From assembly GCA_003158365.1 (NCBI GenBank), contig PMIW01000186.1:4886-15976 (forward strand): a stretch of DNA of 11,091 nucleotides, read 5' to 3'. The position numbers were made by a program, and so were the translations under genes. Under the pieces are notes generated by a model. That model did not search any database, was not told the DNA's origin, and saw only the letters and a list, made by a program, of their open reading frames with translations. This document shows positions 1 through 7,083 of this stretch, one piece after another (positions within the stretch are counted from its first letter, which is position 1; every line of letters starts with the position of its first letter). This DNA is from Ignavibacteriota bacterium. GTDB taxonomy: Bacteria; Bacteroidota; Ignavibacteria; Tepidaquicellales; Tepidaquicellaceae.

Positions 1-1353
1 AGAAATGTGCCGGGGAGCTATTCAACAATCCAATCGGCGATCAATTCATCCGTGAACGGCGATACGGTTTTGGTTGAACCGGGAACATTCTTTGAAAATA
101 TTAATTTCAGAGGAAAAAAAATAGTTGTAACAAGCCGGTTTTACCTTGGCAGCAATTTATCTTTCATTCAATCAACAATTATTAACGGAAGCACTCCTGT
201 AAACCCCGATTCGGCAAGTTGTGTCAGATTCCACAACGGGGAAGATTCAACTACCGTATTGCAGGGATTTACAATTACAGGCGGGGGTGGTACGAGATGG
301 ACGGATGAACACGGAGCGGGAATTTACCGAGAAGGCGGCGGTATATTAATAGCTTTTTGCTCACCCATAATCAAAAATAATATAATAACAAATAACGAAG
401 CAATAAATTTAAGCGGTGTCAGCGGTGCAGGCGGCGGCGGACTCAGGATTGGTGATTCGAACCCGAAAATTTTAAATAATATTATTATGAACAATAAAGG
501 ATTATATGGCGCAGGAATAGTTTTGAATTATACGGGTGTATTAATTAAAAATAATTTAATTTGTTTTAATTCGCAAAGTTCGACATACCAGGCGGGTGCC
601 TCAATTTGGGCAAATAATGTCAAAGCATCAACTACCAGGATAATTGAAAATAATACAATTATTCACAATTCTTCAACGAATGGTACAGCAGGTATATTAT
701 CTAACTATTATTCAAACTTGATTTTAAGAAATAATATTGTATGGGGGAATACTTCTCCCGGAGGTACACAGATATTTGCGACAGGCGGAGGAATAGTAAC
801 AGTCAGCTACTGTGATGTTCAGGGGGGCTACACAGGTACAGGCAATCTCAGTACATATCCGCAGTTTGCAGATACAAATTATATCCTTGCAAGCGGCTCT
901 CCGTGCATAGATGCGGGTGATTCAAGCTCGGTCTACAATGACCCTGCTGATTCGGTAAATCCCGGCCTTGCAAAGTTTCCGGCTAAAGGTACAAGAAGAA
1001 GTGATATCGGAGCATACGGGGGACCCGGGAGTTTTTTGTTGTCGAATAATATGGTTATTGGTGTTCATAATATAAATTCAAATCTGCCTGAAGGTTTTAT
1101 ACTATATCAGAATTATCCAAACCCGTTTAATCCGACCACTATTATTAAATATCAGATATCAAATAACAGTTTTGTGTCTTTGAGAATATTTGATATACTG
1201 GGAAAAGAGATAACGACACTAATTAATGAAAACCTGAAAGCGGGAAGTTACGAAATTTCATTTAACGGAATCGGATTAGCTTCAGGAATATATTTTTATA
1301 AGCTTACGGCAGGAGACTATATTGACAAAAAGATGATGATGCTAGTCAAATAG
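1..1353 (+). CDS. Secreted right-handed parallel beta-helix protein with T9SS sorting domain (5' end missing)
   Basis: The reading frame is open from the first base, and the sequence before the first possible GTG (position 7) fits the family, so the gene enters from outside the window and its signal peptide is not seen. The visible 450 residues begin with a 'GSYSTIQSAI...GDTVLVEPG' stretch typical of the first rung of parallel beta-helix proteins. Many Asn-rich rungs follow (NNIITNN, NNIIMNN, NNLICFN, ENNTIIHN, RNNIVWGN), then the family's closing motif GSPCIDAGD. The last ~90 residues are a T9SS type A sorting domain (YQNYPNPFNP, LGKE, SGIYFYKL, ending in Lys). Such proteins are exported by Sec and then T9SS to the surface or medium, and beta-helices often bind or cleave polysaccharide. 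No catalytic residues can be assigned, so enzyme activity is not claimed. The gene converges on the 1486-3708 gene. Confidence 0.9.
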   Translation, partial: RNVPGSYSTIQSAINSSVNGDTVLVEPGTFFENINFRGKKIVVTSRFYLGSNLSFIQSTIINGSTPVNPDSASCVRFHNGEDSTTVLQGFTITGGGGTRWTDEHGAGIYREGGGILIAFCSPIIKNNIITNNEAINLSGVSGAGGGGLRIGDSNPKILNNIIMNNKGLYGAGIVLNYTGVLIKNNLICFNSQSSTYQAGASIWANNVKASTTRIIENNTIIHNSSTNGTAGILSNYYSNLILRNNIVWGNTSPGGTQIFATGGGIVTVSYCDVQGGYTGTGNLSTYPQFADTNYILASGSPCIDAGDSSSVYNDPADSVNPGLAKFPAKGTRRSDIGAYGGPGSFLLSNNMVIGVHNINSNLPEGFILYQNYPNPFNPTTIIKYQISNNSFVSLRIFDILGKEITTLINENLKAGSYEISFNGIGLASGIYFYKLTAGDYIDKKMMMLVK

Positions 1354-1358
1354 TTATG

Positions 1359-1403
1359 AATGTATAAAGTGTATAGATTATATAGAGTCTGTAGAGTTTG
1401 TAG
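1359..1403. repeat. Five imperfect copies of a 9-nt tandem repeat
   Basis: Directly after the stop of the beta-helix gene the plus strand reads AATGTATAA, AGTGTATAG, ATTATATAG, AGTCTGTAG, AGTTTGTAG. This is a 9-nt period with consensus AGTSTRTAG. A similar and longer array lies at 4637-4698, and the stem of the neighbouring terminator contains the same word (AGTCTATAA). Confidence 0.7.
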
Positions 1404-1423
1404 TATTATTAGGGAATTGAAGT

Positions 1424-1461
1424 AAAAAAAAGAGTCTATAAAGTAACCACTTTATAGACTC
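1424..1461 (-). terminator. Intrinsic terminator of the 740-residue T9SS protein gene
   Basis: Arms 1432-1444 (GAGTCTATAAAGT) and 1449-1461 (ACTTTATAGACTC) are perfect 13-bp complements around a 4-nt loop. On the minus strand the hairpin is followed by eight T residues (1431-1424). The hairpin begins 24 nt after the stop codon of the minus-strand gene. The plus strand has no T-run after the hairpin, so it should act mainly on minus-strand transcripts. Confidence 0.93.
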
Positions 1462-1488
1462 AAAGAACTCAAAAGACTCCAAGAACTA
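1457..1488 (-). repeat. 9-nt periodic repeat between stop codon and terminator (copy 1)
   Basis: On the minus strand, starting within the TAG stop, the sequence runs AGTTCTTGG, AGTCTTTTG, AGTTCTTTG, then AGTCTATAA, which is the first arm of the terminator. The units share the 9-nt period and AGTC/AGTT start of the array at 1359-1403 but lie in the opposite orientation. Copy 2 at 4761-4792 is nearly the same. Confidence 0.7.
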
Positions 1489-3708
1489 CTTTATCATCAA
1501 CATTTTCTTTGTTTCCGAATAATCGCCGGCAACAATTCTGTAAAAATAAATACCGGATGAAAGATTACCCGCATTAAAAGTTGTTTCGTAAACACCTGCT
1601 TTTTGTTTTTCATTAACCAGGTTTGCAATTTCTTTTCCCAGCACATTAAATACTTTCAGTGATACAAATTTACTTTCTGTAATCTGGTATTTTATAATTG
1701 TAGAAGGATTGAACGGATTCGGGTAATTCTGGTACAGTAAAAATTTATCAGGAATTTCCGAAGAAATTTGTTTGACTCCGATAAATAGTTTTGTAAGATA
1801 AAAATTAACCGAATCAATTATATTTTTATTTAGATTTATGATTGTACTGTCTCCACCGTAGCCTATCCTGTTCACAATAATTTTCAAAGTGCCTGTTGGT
1901 AATGAGTTTAAATGATAAATTCCGTTGGAAGCAGAAGTTGTATAACCCACAAAATCATTTCCGCTCTTTGCATAAATATTTGCATCTTTAACAGGAGTCA
2001 CAGGGGAAAGAGAATTTACCATTCCGTTTACTGAGTTTTGTGTAATACTCTGTGACATGCGGAAAACACGAATATTAATACCAGTTACATTGCCAATGGT
2101 ATCTAACACAGTTGCGTTTTGATAATAAATTGTGGAGGGAAAATAAGTTAAAACATAATCTTGCTGGGTCGTTGAGTTTGGAACTGCGCCGATATATGAA
2201 TCACCTATCCATACATTATTCAATATATAACTTCCGTCAGATTGTATTGCAGCTGAATCTTCAACTAATATTTGTCCGGATACCGGGTTGAAATAAAACG
2301 CTTTAACGCTTCCGCTCGTCACAGTTTGGTTATTATCCTGAAATTTTACATTTCCCGAAACCGAGTAATTAAAACTTAACCCGCCATTATAATAGATACC
2401 CACTGTGTTAGCTAATTGTCTTAACTTTGTAACCGAATTTAAATTGCTGGAACCTCTTGCTAGCATTTGAGAAATTACTATAGTTTGTGTATCATTTGGC
2501 ATCATAGTAAAATTTTCAGCTCCCATACCCATGAGAAGCCTTGCATCGTTTGACGAAGGAGGTGGCGTAAAAATACCTGTATCGGTTCCGCAATTTGAAA
2601 TACGACCTTTTGTTTGTGTCCACCCGATGTTTGATTCTGGGTCACCTGTAAAAAGAAATTTCGTCGGAATATGTGGATAGACTAAAGGGTTTAAATATGA
2701 AGAACCATCATTTTTAAGACCCTTTAATCTGTTATATGCTTTGTCTGCTCCAGGGCTGGGATCCCATTCACATTGTGATGTAGAACTTCCACTGCTTTTT
2801 ATGTCAATAAAAGACGTCAATCCTATGTTTGCATTAGGAATAACGCCGTGATTTACCAATCCTTTGAGCAGTAAAAATCCCACAGCAGGAGGAGCAAGAC
2901 CATATACCAGGTCAATATTTTCTCCGTTATAGCAATAACATAATTTTCTGCTTGTATCGCATCCAATATAATCATCCATCGGGTCACCAACATCAGGGTC
3001 AGCAAATAGGCCGGAAAATGTATGAGTCCATGAAGAAACGTTTTTATTAATTATTTGAAATTTAATAAATTGCACATCTTCAAATCCAGGAAAAGTATAC
3101 CCCCACGCAGTTAATCGTAGGTCAGCTTTCAAAGGAAGAGTTCCTCCACCAAAACCTTCAGAAGGAGTATGCATTTCAGTAAAACCGTCTGTCATACAAA
3201 TAAAAATAGTTTGTTGAGCATTTCTAACCCCCGGGGTGTCGATACCCGGGTCATATTGTCCATTATGATTTACATCGTAATAAGGAGCGCCAAACGGAAC
3301 CATCACACCCCAGTTTGCATAATCGGGATTGTTTGAAGCATTGTCCCCGAGTGTGACTTTGTAAATTCTGAAATTAGTATCATTATACGGTAATCCTCCG
3401 TTCATATATCCCGTATAATATTCGCCTTTATACGAAACCGAAGCCATTCTCAAAGAGTCATTTACAAGTGCAGCAATATTTAATCCTGTCGTAAAAATGC
3501 AAAACTTGTTTGAGTTTCTGGGCCACATAAAACCCGGTTGGTTCCCCGTATTGTGGTTCTGGTTAAATACACCTGTGTTCCAAAAATATGTGCTTATAGT
3601 ATTTGGCTCGAAGGATTTTTGCAAAACAGGAAACTGAGAAAATGCATTGTTCCAAAATAAAATCAACAAAAGAATAAATACTGCGAAAATTTGTTTTTGT
3701 GTTTTCAT
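1486..3708 (-). CDS. Large secreted protein with carboxypeptidase-regulatory-like domains and T9SS sorting domain
   Basis: A 740-residue exported protein of unknown role. Residues 1-25 form a signal peptide (Lys-rich start, FILLLILFW core, likely cut after AFSQ). The body (26-445) resembles a family of large T9SS-exported proteins. It carries a possible calcium-binding loop at 145-157 (DVNHNGQYDPGID) and the sequences ADPDVGDPMDDYIGCD (236-251) and GLAPPAVGF (270-278). Residues ~448-550 and ~558-640 look like two Ig-like carboxypeptidase-regulatory or SdrD-B-type domains (VSGNVKF...SDGSYIL; VNGMV...ASNGIYHL). Residues ~650-740 are the T9SS type A sorting domain (YQNYPNPFNPS, VLGKEI, SGIYFYRI, final Lys). 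The start ATG fits the signal peptide; no Shine-Dalgarno is visible. It lies 7 bp below the broken TrmB-type gene, so the two are probably co-transcribed, and it ends at the terminator at 1424-1461. No enzymatic motif was recognised. Confidence 0.92.
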   Translation of the reverse strand: MKTQKQIFAVFILLLILFWNNAFSQFPVLQKSFEPNTISTYFWNTGVFNQNHNTGNQPGFMWPRNSNKFCIFTTGLNIAALVNDSLRMASVSYKGEYYTGYMNGGLPYNDTNFRIYKVTLGDNASNNPDYANWGVMVPFGAPYYDVNHNGQYDPGIDTPGVRNAQQTIFICMTDGFTEMHTPSEGFGGGTLPLKADLRLTAWGYTFPGFEDVQFIKFQIINKNVSSWTHTFSGLFADPDVGDPMDDYIGCDTSRKLCYCYNGENIDLVYGLAPPAVGFLLLKGLVNHGVIPNANIGLTSFIDIKSSGSSTSQCEWDPSPGADKAYNRLKGLKNDGSSYLNPLVYPHIPTKFLFTGDPESNIGWTQTKGRISNCGTDTGIFTPPPSSNDARLLMGMGAENFTMMPNDTQTIVISQMLARGSSNLNSVTKLRQLANTVGIYYNGGLSFNYSVSGNVKFQDNNQTVTSGSVKAFYFNPVSGQILVEDSAAIQSDGSYILNNVWIGDSYIGAVPNSTTQQDYVLTYFPSTIYYQNATVLDTIGNVTGINIRVFRMSQSITQNSVNGMVNSLSPVTPVKDANIYAKSGNDFVGYTTSASNGIYHLNSLPTGTLKIIVNRIGYGGDSTIINLNKNIIDSVNFYLTKLFIGVKQISSEIPDKFLLYQNYPNPFNPSTIIKYQITESKFVSLKVFNVLGKEIANLVNEKQKAGVYETTFNAGNLSSGIYFYRIVAGDYSETKKMLMIK

Positions 3709-3715
3709 TTTTGTA

Positions 3716-4567
3716 TTATTTTATTTTTTTATAATCTTTTAAAGTGATAAGATTCTTTCCAGAAAGTATTGAAATACCTCTCAGCATGCTTTCTGCAAAG
3801 TTTTTATTTCTTATTATTACGTCCGCTTCGTTGTGGCGCGGCAAGAGATTTATCTGAAATGTTAATGTAAACGGTTTCGACGTCGAATATTACTATCGTC
3901 GGAACCGCCTCAGTGCTTATTTTTATCTGCTCGCCTGTTTTTTCGAACTTTTCGAGTATCTTTATAAAATCTTCTTTTGAAGCCTATTACCCACTTGTCA
4001 TTCTTTTTTAACTTTGTAATTATCACCTGCCTCGTAAACCGATTTTATAACACCGCCCTTTTTGTAAAATGATTTTGCAATATCATCAATTTCTTCCGAT
4101 AAAAATATTTCCGGGCGAATCATAAAGTGAATTTCTTTTTTTGCGTTTTGCAGAAGTTCTACAAACTTACCTTCGCGGTGCTGATTGTAACCCCTGATTA
4201 GCTCAATATTAACAATTTTATTTTTCTCCTGCTGCTCGGAGCGGTATAGAGGTTTGAGATTTGATATGGTTTCTTTAAGCGTTGCGAGTTCGGATTCTTT
4301 TTCTTTTAGAATGTCCCTTTCAATTTTATCGAATATGATATCGGGATCTATCATTTCATACTTGAGGACGGAGTTGGTTTCGATTTCATTGCAGTATCCC
4401 TTTTCGACAAAAGATTTCAAAATATTGTAAACATCCGTACGGCGGATTCCCGCACTATCGGCGATTTCCGAGGCGCTCATCAGTGTACCGCGAAGCACCG
4501 CAATGAACACTTTCGATTCGTATTCCGTTAAGCCTAGGGATTTTAATTTTACAATAAACTTTTCCAT
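3716..4567 (-). pseudogene. TrmB-family transcriptional regulator, interrupted by three +1 frameshifts
   Basis: The intact part (3998-4567, 189 residues) starts with a TrmB-type winged helix (residues 1-~75: 'LGLTEYESKVFIAVLRG', 'SASEIADSAGI', 'RTDVYNILKSFVEKGY'). A Glu/Lys-rich coiled coil follows (~80-115), then the start of the effector-binding part (FVELLQNAKKEIHFMIRPE). The frame stops at TGA 3998-4000, but protein-like sequence continues. Removing one base at A6 (4004-4009), one at TT (3980-3981) and one near 3840-3842 restores a single frame through DKWVIGSKEDFIKILEKFEK, EAVPTIVIFDVETVYINISD, RHNEADVIIRNKNFAESMLR to a TAA at 3716-3718. The repaired protein would be about 282 residues, normal for the family. 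TrmB proteins usually sense sugars and control transport or catabolic genes; the ligand here is unknown. The changes may be real decay or sequencing errors. The gene has a promoter and inverted-repeat operator at 4566-4626. Confidence 0.85.
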
Positions 4568-4608
4568 TGTAATATTGTATTAGTTGATATCTAATACAAT
4601 ATTACAAT
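4566..4608. promoter_or_regulatory. Probable TrmB operator: 18-bp-arm perfect inverted repeat
   Basis: The left arm 4566-4583 (ATTGTAATATTGTATTAG) and right arm 4591-4608 (CTAATACAATATTACAAT) are exact reverse complements with a 7-bp spacer. Each arm contains two related half-words (ATTGTAAT, ATTGTATT), suggesting contacts by more than one winged helix. The repeat covers the start codon of the TrmB-type gene and the predicted -10 box at 4599-4604. It is thus well placed to repress the regulator's own promoter. Regulator binding is inferred, not shown. Confidence 0.75.
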
Positions 4609-4626
4609 ATGTTTTTTAAATGTCAA
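4599..4626 (-). promoter_or_regulatory. Predicted promoter of the TrmB-type gene
   Basis: On the minus strand a consensus -35 TTGACA (4626-4621) is followed, after 16 bp, by TAATAT (4604-4599), four of six matches to TATAAT. Transcription would start near 4592, about 25 nt before the ATG. The -10 box lies inside the right arm of the inverted repeat, which supports autoregulation. Confidence 0.55.
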
Positions 4627-4636
4627 GGATTATTTT

Positions 4637-4698
4637 AGTCTATGAAGTCTGTAGAGTCTATAAAGTCTGTAATGTCTTAGAGTCCGTAGAACCTGTAG
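4637..4698. repeat. Seven imperfect copies of a 9-nt tandem repeat
   Basis: The plus strand reads AGTCTATGA, AGTCTGTAG, AGTCTATAA, AGTCTGTAA, TGTCTTAG (one base short), AGTCCGTAG, AACCTGTAG. The array sits between the TrmB promoter and the terminator of the 669-residue protein gene. It belongs to the same family as the array at 1359-1403, and its word AGTCTATAAAG recurs in both terminator stems. Confidence 0.8.
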
Positions 4699-4727
4699 TG
4701 TTTTTGGTATAATTGGTAAAAAGTAGT

Positions 4728-4765
4728 AAAAAAAAGAGTCTATAAAGCTTTCGCTCTATAGACTC
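4728..4765 (-). terminator. Intrinsic terminator of the Omp28-like T9SS protein gene
   Basis: Arms 4736-4748 and 4753-4765 pair over 13 bp; in the minus-strand RNA the single non-Watson-Crick position (4756 with 4745) becomes a G-U pair. The loop on the minus strand is GAAA closed by C-G, a stable GNRA tetraloop. Eight T residues follow (4735-4728). The outer stem is identical to that of the terminator at 1424-1461. Confidence 0.93.
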
Positions 4766-4792
4766 CACGAACTCAAAAGACTTCACGAACTA
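4761..4792 (-). repeat. 9-nt periodic repeat between stop codon and terminator (copy 2)
   Basis: Starting in the TAG stop, the minus strand runs AGTTCGTGA, AGTCTTTTG, AGTTCGTGG, then AGTCTATAG, the first terminator arm. It matches the segment at 1457-1488 at most positions and at the same distance from the stop, so the two 3' ends are copies of one module. Confidence 0.75.
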
Positions 4793-6799
4793 TTTTAACA
4801 GTATCATTTTCTTAGTTTCGGTATAATTTCCCGATGTAATTTTATATATATACACTCCTGAAGGTATTTTGGAAGCATCAAATGTTACCTCGTGATTTCC
4901 GGCTTTTTGATTTTCACTTACAAGTTTAGCAACTTCTTTTCCTAAAATATCATACACTTTCAATGTTACGAATCCGCTTACAGCAATCTGGTATTTAATA
5001 TTTGTAGTCGGGTTAAACGGGTTCGGATAATTCTGCGACAATTCATATTTCAATGGCGTAAATGTACCCATAGGATTAACACTTGTAGCATTGGCAAAGC
5101 AAATAGAAAACGTTCCCCACTGACCTGCTGTAGGTACGAAACTTGAAGATGAACTTGCCGTTGTTCCAAGGTTTGCTCCCATTTTATCAAAAATTGTATA
5201 CGGGAAAGTATTACCTCCATCTAATGATACTTTTACAACCAACCTGTCATTATTATATCCCGGTCTTTGCGCATAAGCCCAGTCGAATTTTATTGAGTCT
5301 GTCGGATTAATATTATTATAAACTCTGGATTTCAATACATCTATTGAACCTACATTTTCAACATACGAATACCAGCTGAGTCTTATTGCTTTCACACCGG
5401 GATAAGAAGGACCACCTATTGCCGCATAGGTATATTGCCAGAACGTAAAGTTCGAATCGTTATTTATAATTGACCAGCCGGATGGCGGCAAAGTACCTTC
5501 CATATTTTCTACCTGAAGACCGTTACCCGGGAAATAAAATTCCGGCTGTACGGACGGTGTCTGGCTTAAATTATCCGTAATATTTGGAGGTTGAATTTTT
5601 TTGTCGGCATAATAATTTCTTGCTTTAGCGCAGTTTATTACTTCGTGAGTAAACTCGTCCTGAATAAATACAGATGTGTACATCATTGAATCTACCCAGG
5701 CAGCATCCCTTTTGTATTTATATTCTACCACATAGTTTCCCGGAGTATAATTGATAGATATTCCGTCAACAGACGGAAACATTTTTCTGAACACATCATA
5801 AAAAACGGTTTCACCGTTTGAGCCTGGAGGAGTTGAATAAGTAATTTTTCTTTCAATGGCATTTATCCTGAGCCTGTAATCAACATTCGATGGAAGCGCG
5901 GAAATAACATTGATATTAATGGTGGTTTTTATTGTATCACCCGCAAGTCTTGTATCGGTTACAGTAAGTCCGATTGGTGACGCCAATGCCCTCCTGTTAT
6001 TAAACAAAGGCTGCAGTGTTGCATTTGAATATCCGCTTATTTGCTGCAAAACACCATCAACCTGTAAACAGGGAATAGCACTTACGGAATTATAAAGAAT
6101 TCTCACTCTTGCCTGGGGAATATTTAATCCATACATCGGGTCACCCAAAGCAGGCCACCAACAATGGTATTTAATGGGAACTATTGAATCAAAATTGCTC
6201 TGAATAAAAGCATCGAGAGCAGGATTGTAAGTTGCACAGGGACCGCAGGTTGAGCTTGTATGTGCTTCAAAAAGTATTTTTTTCTGAACACCCGGTAAAA
6301 AAACCGTTGCCTGTGTAAGAGTATCATTGCCGTGGTTCTGGTCTGTTGCCCAGATAATATATACTTTAAGATTTTTAGATGTATTTAAGTTAAAAGTAAT
6401 CGGATCAAATGTTATAGGTGCAGTAGATCCGCTTGCAACCGAGCCTACACTTTTGGTGACATTATAGGAACCCTGGTCAGTAAACAGGACTGTTGCTCCG
6501 GACGAAGTATTTCTCCCTGCGTTAAACACAGTTACAACAGGCGAAAAAGTCGTAGTTGTTACACCGGGAATTAAATAGTTTTTATCTTTCAGACCTATGG
6601 AAGAAATTGTGAGGTCGTTATCGTATCTCGTACCTATCGAGAAGTTATCCAGCCACAGATTATTGCCGTTTCCGTTAGTGGCTTCGAATTTAATGACCAC
6701 ATTATTGATAACCATAATATCGGATTTGTCACCCGAAAAGCCGAATGCAAAAACAATTGTTACAAAAACTAAAACCGAAAAAAGTATTTTAGATTTCAT
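4790..6799 (-). CDS. Secreted Omp28-like thioredoxin-fold protein with jelly-roll region and T9SS sorting domain
   Basis: A 669-residue exported protein. Residues 1-~22 are a signal peptide (MKSKILFSVLVFVTIVFAFG). Residues ~32-57 (VVIKFEATNGNGNNLWLDNF) look like the final strands of a MAM/choice-of-anchor-J jelly roll. Residues ~58-168 resemble a CARDB-type Ig-like domain. Residues ~172-260 are a thioredoxin-like domain with a CGPC motif at 185-188, the Omp28-type YHCWWPALGDPMY (211-223) and a likely cis-Pro loop (AIPCLQVDG, 242-250). Residues ~430-567 are a jelly-roll domain (GTLPPSGW, SIKFDWAYA, LVVKVSLDGGNTF, QWGTFSI) that lacks its own last strands. Residues ~583-669 are the T9SS type A sorting domain. 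The CGPC pair suggests thiol-disulfide chemistry or simply a structural disulfide; activity is not established. It ends at the terminator at 4728-4765. No Shine-Dalgarno is seen. Confidence 0.9.
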   Translation of the reverse strand: MKSKILFSVLVFVTIVFAFGFSGDKSDIMVINNVVIKFEATNGNGNNLWLDNFSIGTRYDNDLTISSIGLKDKNYLIPGVTTTTFSPVVTVFNAGRNTSSGATVLFTDQGSYNVTKSVGSVASGSTAPITFDPITFNLNTSKNLKVYIIWATDQNHGNDTLTQATVFLPGVQKKILFEAHTSSTCGPCATYNPALDAFIQSNFDSIVPIKYHCWWPALGDPMYGLNIPQARVRILYNSVSAIPCLQVDGVLQQISGYSNATLQPLFNNRRALASPIGLTVTDTRLAGDTIKTTININVISALPSNVDYRLRINAIERKITYSTPPGSNGETVFYDVFRKMFPSVDGISINYTPGNYVVEYKYKRDAAWVDSMMYTSVFIQDEFTHEVINCAKARNYYADKKIQPPNITDNLSQTPSVQPEFYFPGNGLQVENMEGTLPPSGWSIINNDSNFTFWQYTYAAIGGPSYPGVKAIRLSWYSYVENVGSIDVLKSRVYNNINPTDSIKFDWAYAQRPGYNNDRLVVKVSLDGGNTFPYTIFDKMGANLGTTASSSSSFVPTAGQWGTFSICFANATSVNPMGTFTPLKYELSQNYPNPFNPTTNIKYQIAVSGFVTLKVYDILGKEVAKLVSENQKAGNHEVTFDASKIPSGVYIYKITSGNYTETKKMILLK

Positions 6800-7083
6800 A
6801 AGATTATAAAATTTGATTTTTTAAAATATTTTTTAATAACTTTTTTGTGATTTGATTGTGTAATATTCTGATATCAAATATCAAAAAATCTTAACGGAGA
6901 TTTAATATCCCTCACTTAAATTTAAGTAAAATTATTAATAAATAAACTATATTATTCTTTTTCTTAAATAGCGATATTTCCGCGATTTGCATGTTTTTAC
7001 ATAAAATGAATAAAGTTCAGAAACTAAAAAAAATCAATGCTTGTTGAATTTTATATTATAAAAATAAAACAAAGGAGAGCAAA
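6800..7083. other. Divergent intergenic region with palindromes
   Basis: This AT-rich spacer must hold the promoters of both flanking divergent genes, but no convincing -35/-10 pair was found. It contains a perfect 14-bp palindrome ACTTAAATTTAAGT (6914-6927) and a short inverted repeat GATAT-CAA-ATATC (6870-6882). AAAGGAG at 7071-7077, six bases before the ATG at 7084, is the only strong Shine-Dalgarno sequence in the window. Confidence 0.5.

Noticed and set aside
1359..1403. CRISPR array
   Set aside because: The repeats are 9 nt with no spacers, so this is a simple tandem repeat.
4001..4012. Programmed ribosomal frameshift at the A6 run of the TrmB-type gene
   Set aside because: A +1 shift would be needed, while A6G favours -1, and two more separate shifts downstream would also be required.
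5910..6095. 61-codon plus-strand open frame
   Set aside because: It lies fully inside the thioredoxin-like coding region on the other strand and has no family resemblance or ribosome-binding site.
6597..6809. 70-codon plus-strand open frame
   Set aside because: Antisense to the signal-peptide and N-terminal region of the 669-residue protein; the composition is that of a shadow frame.
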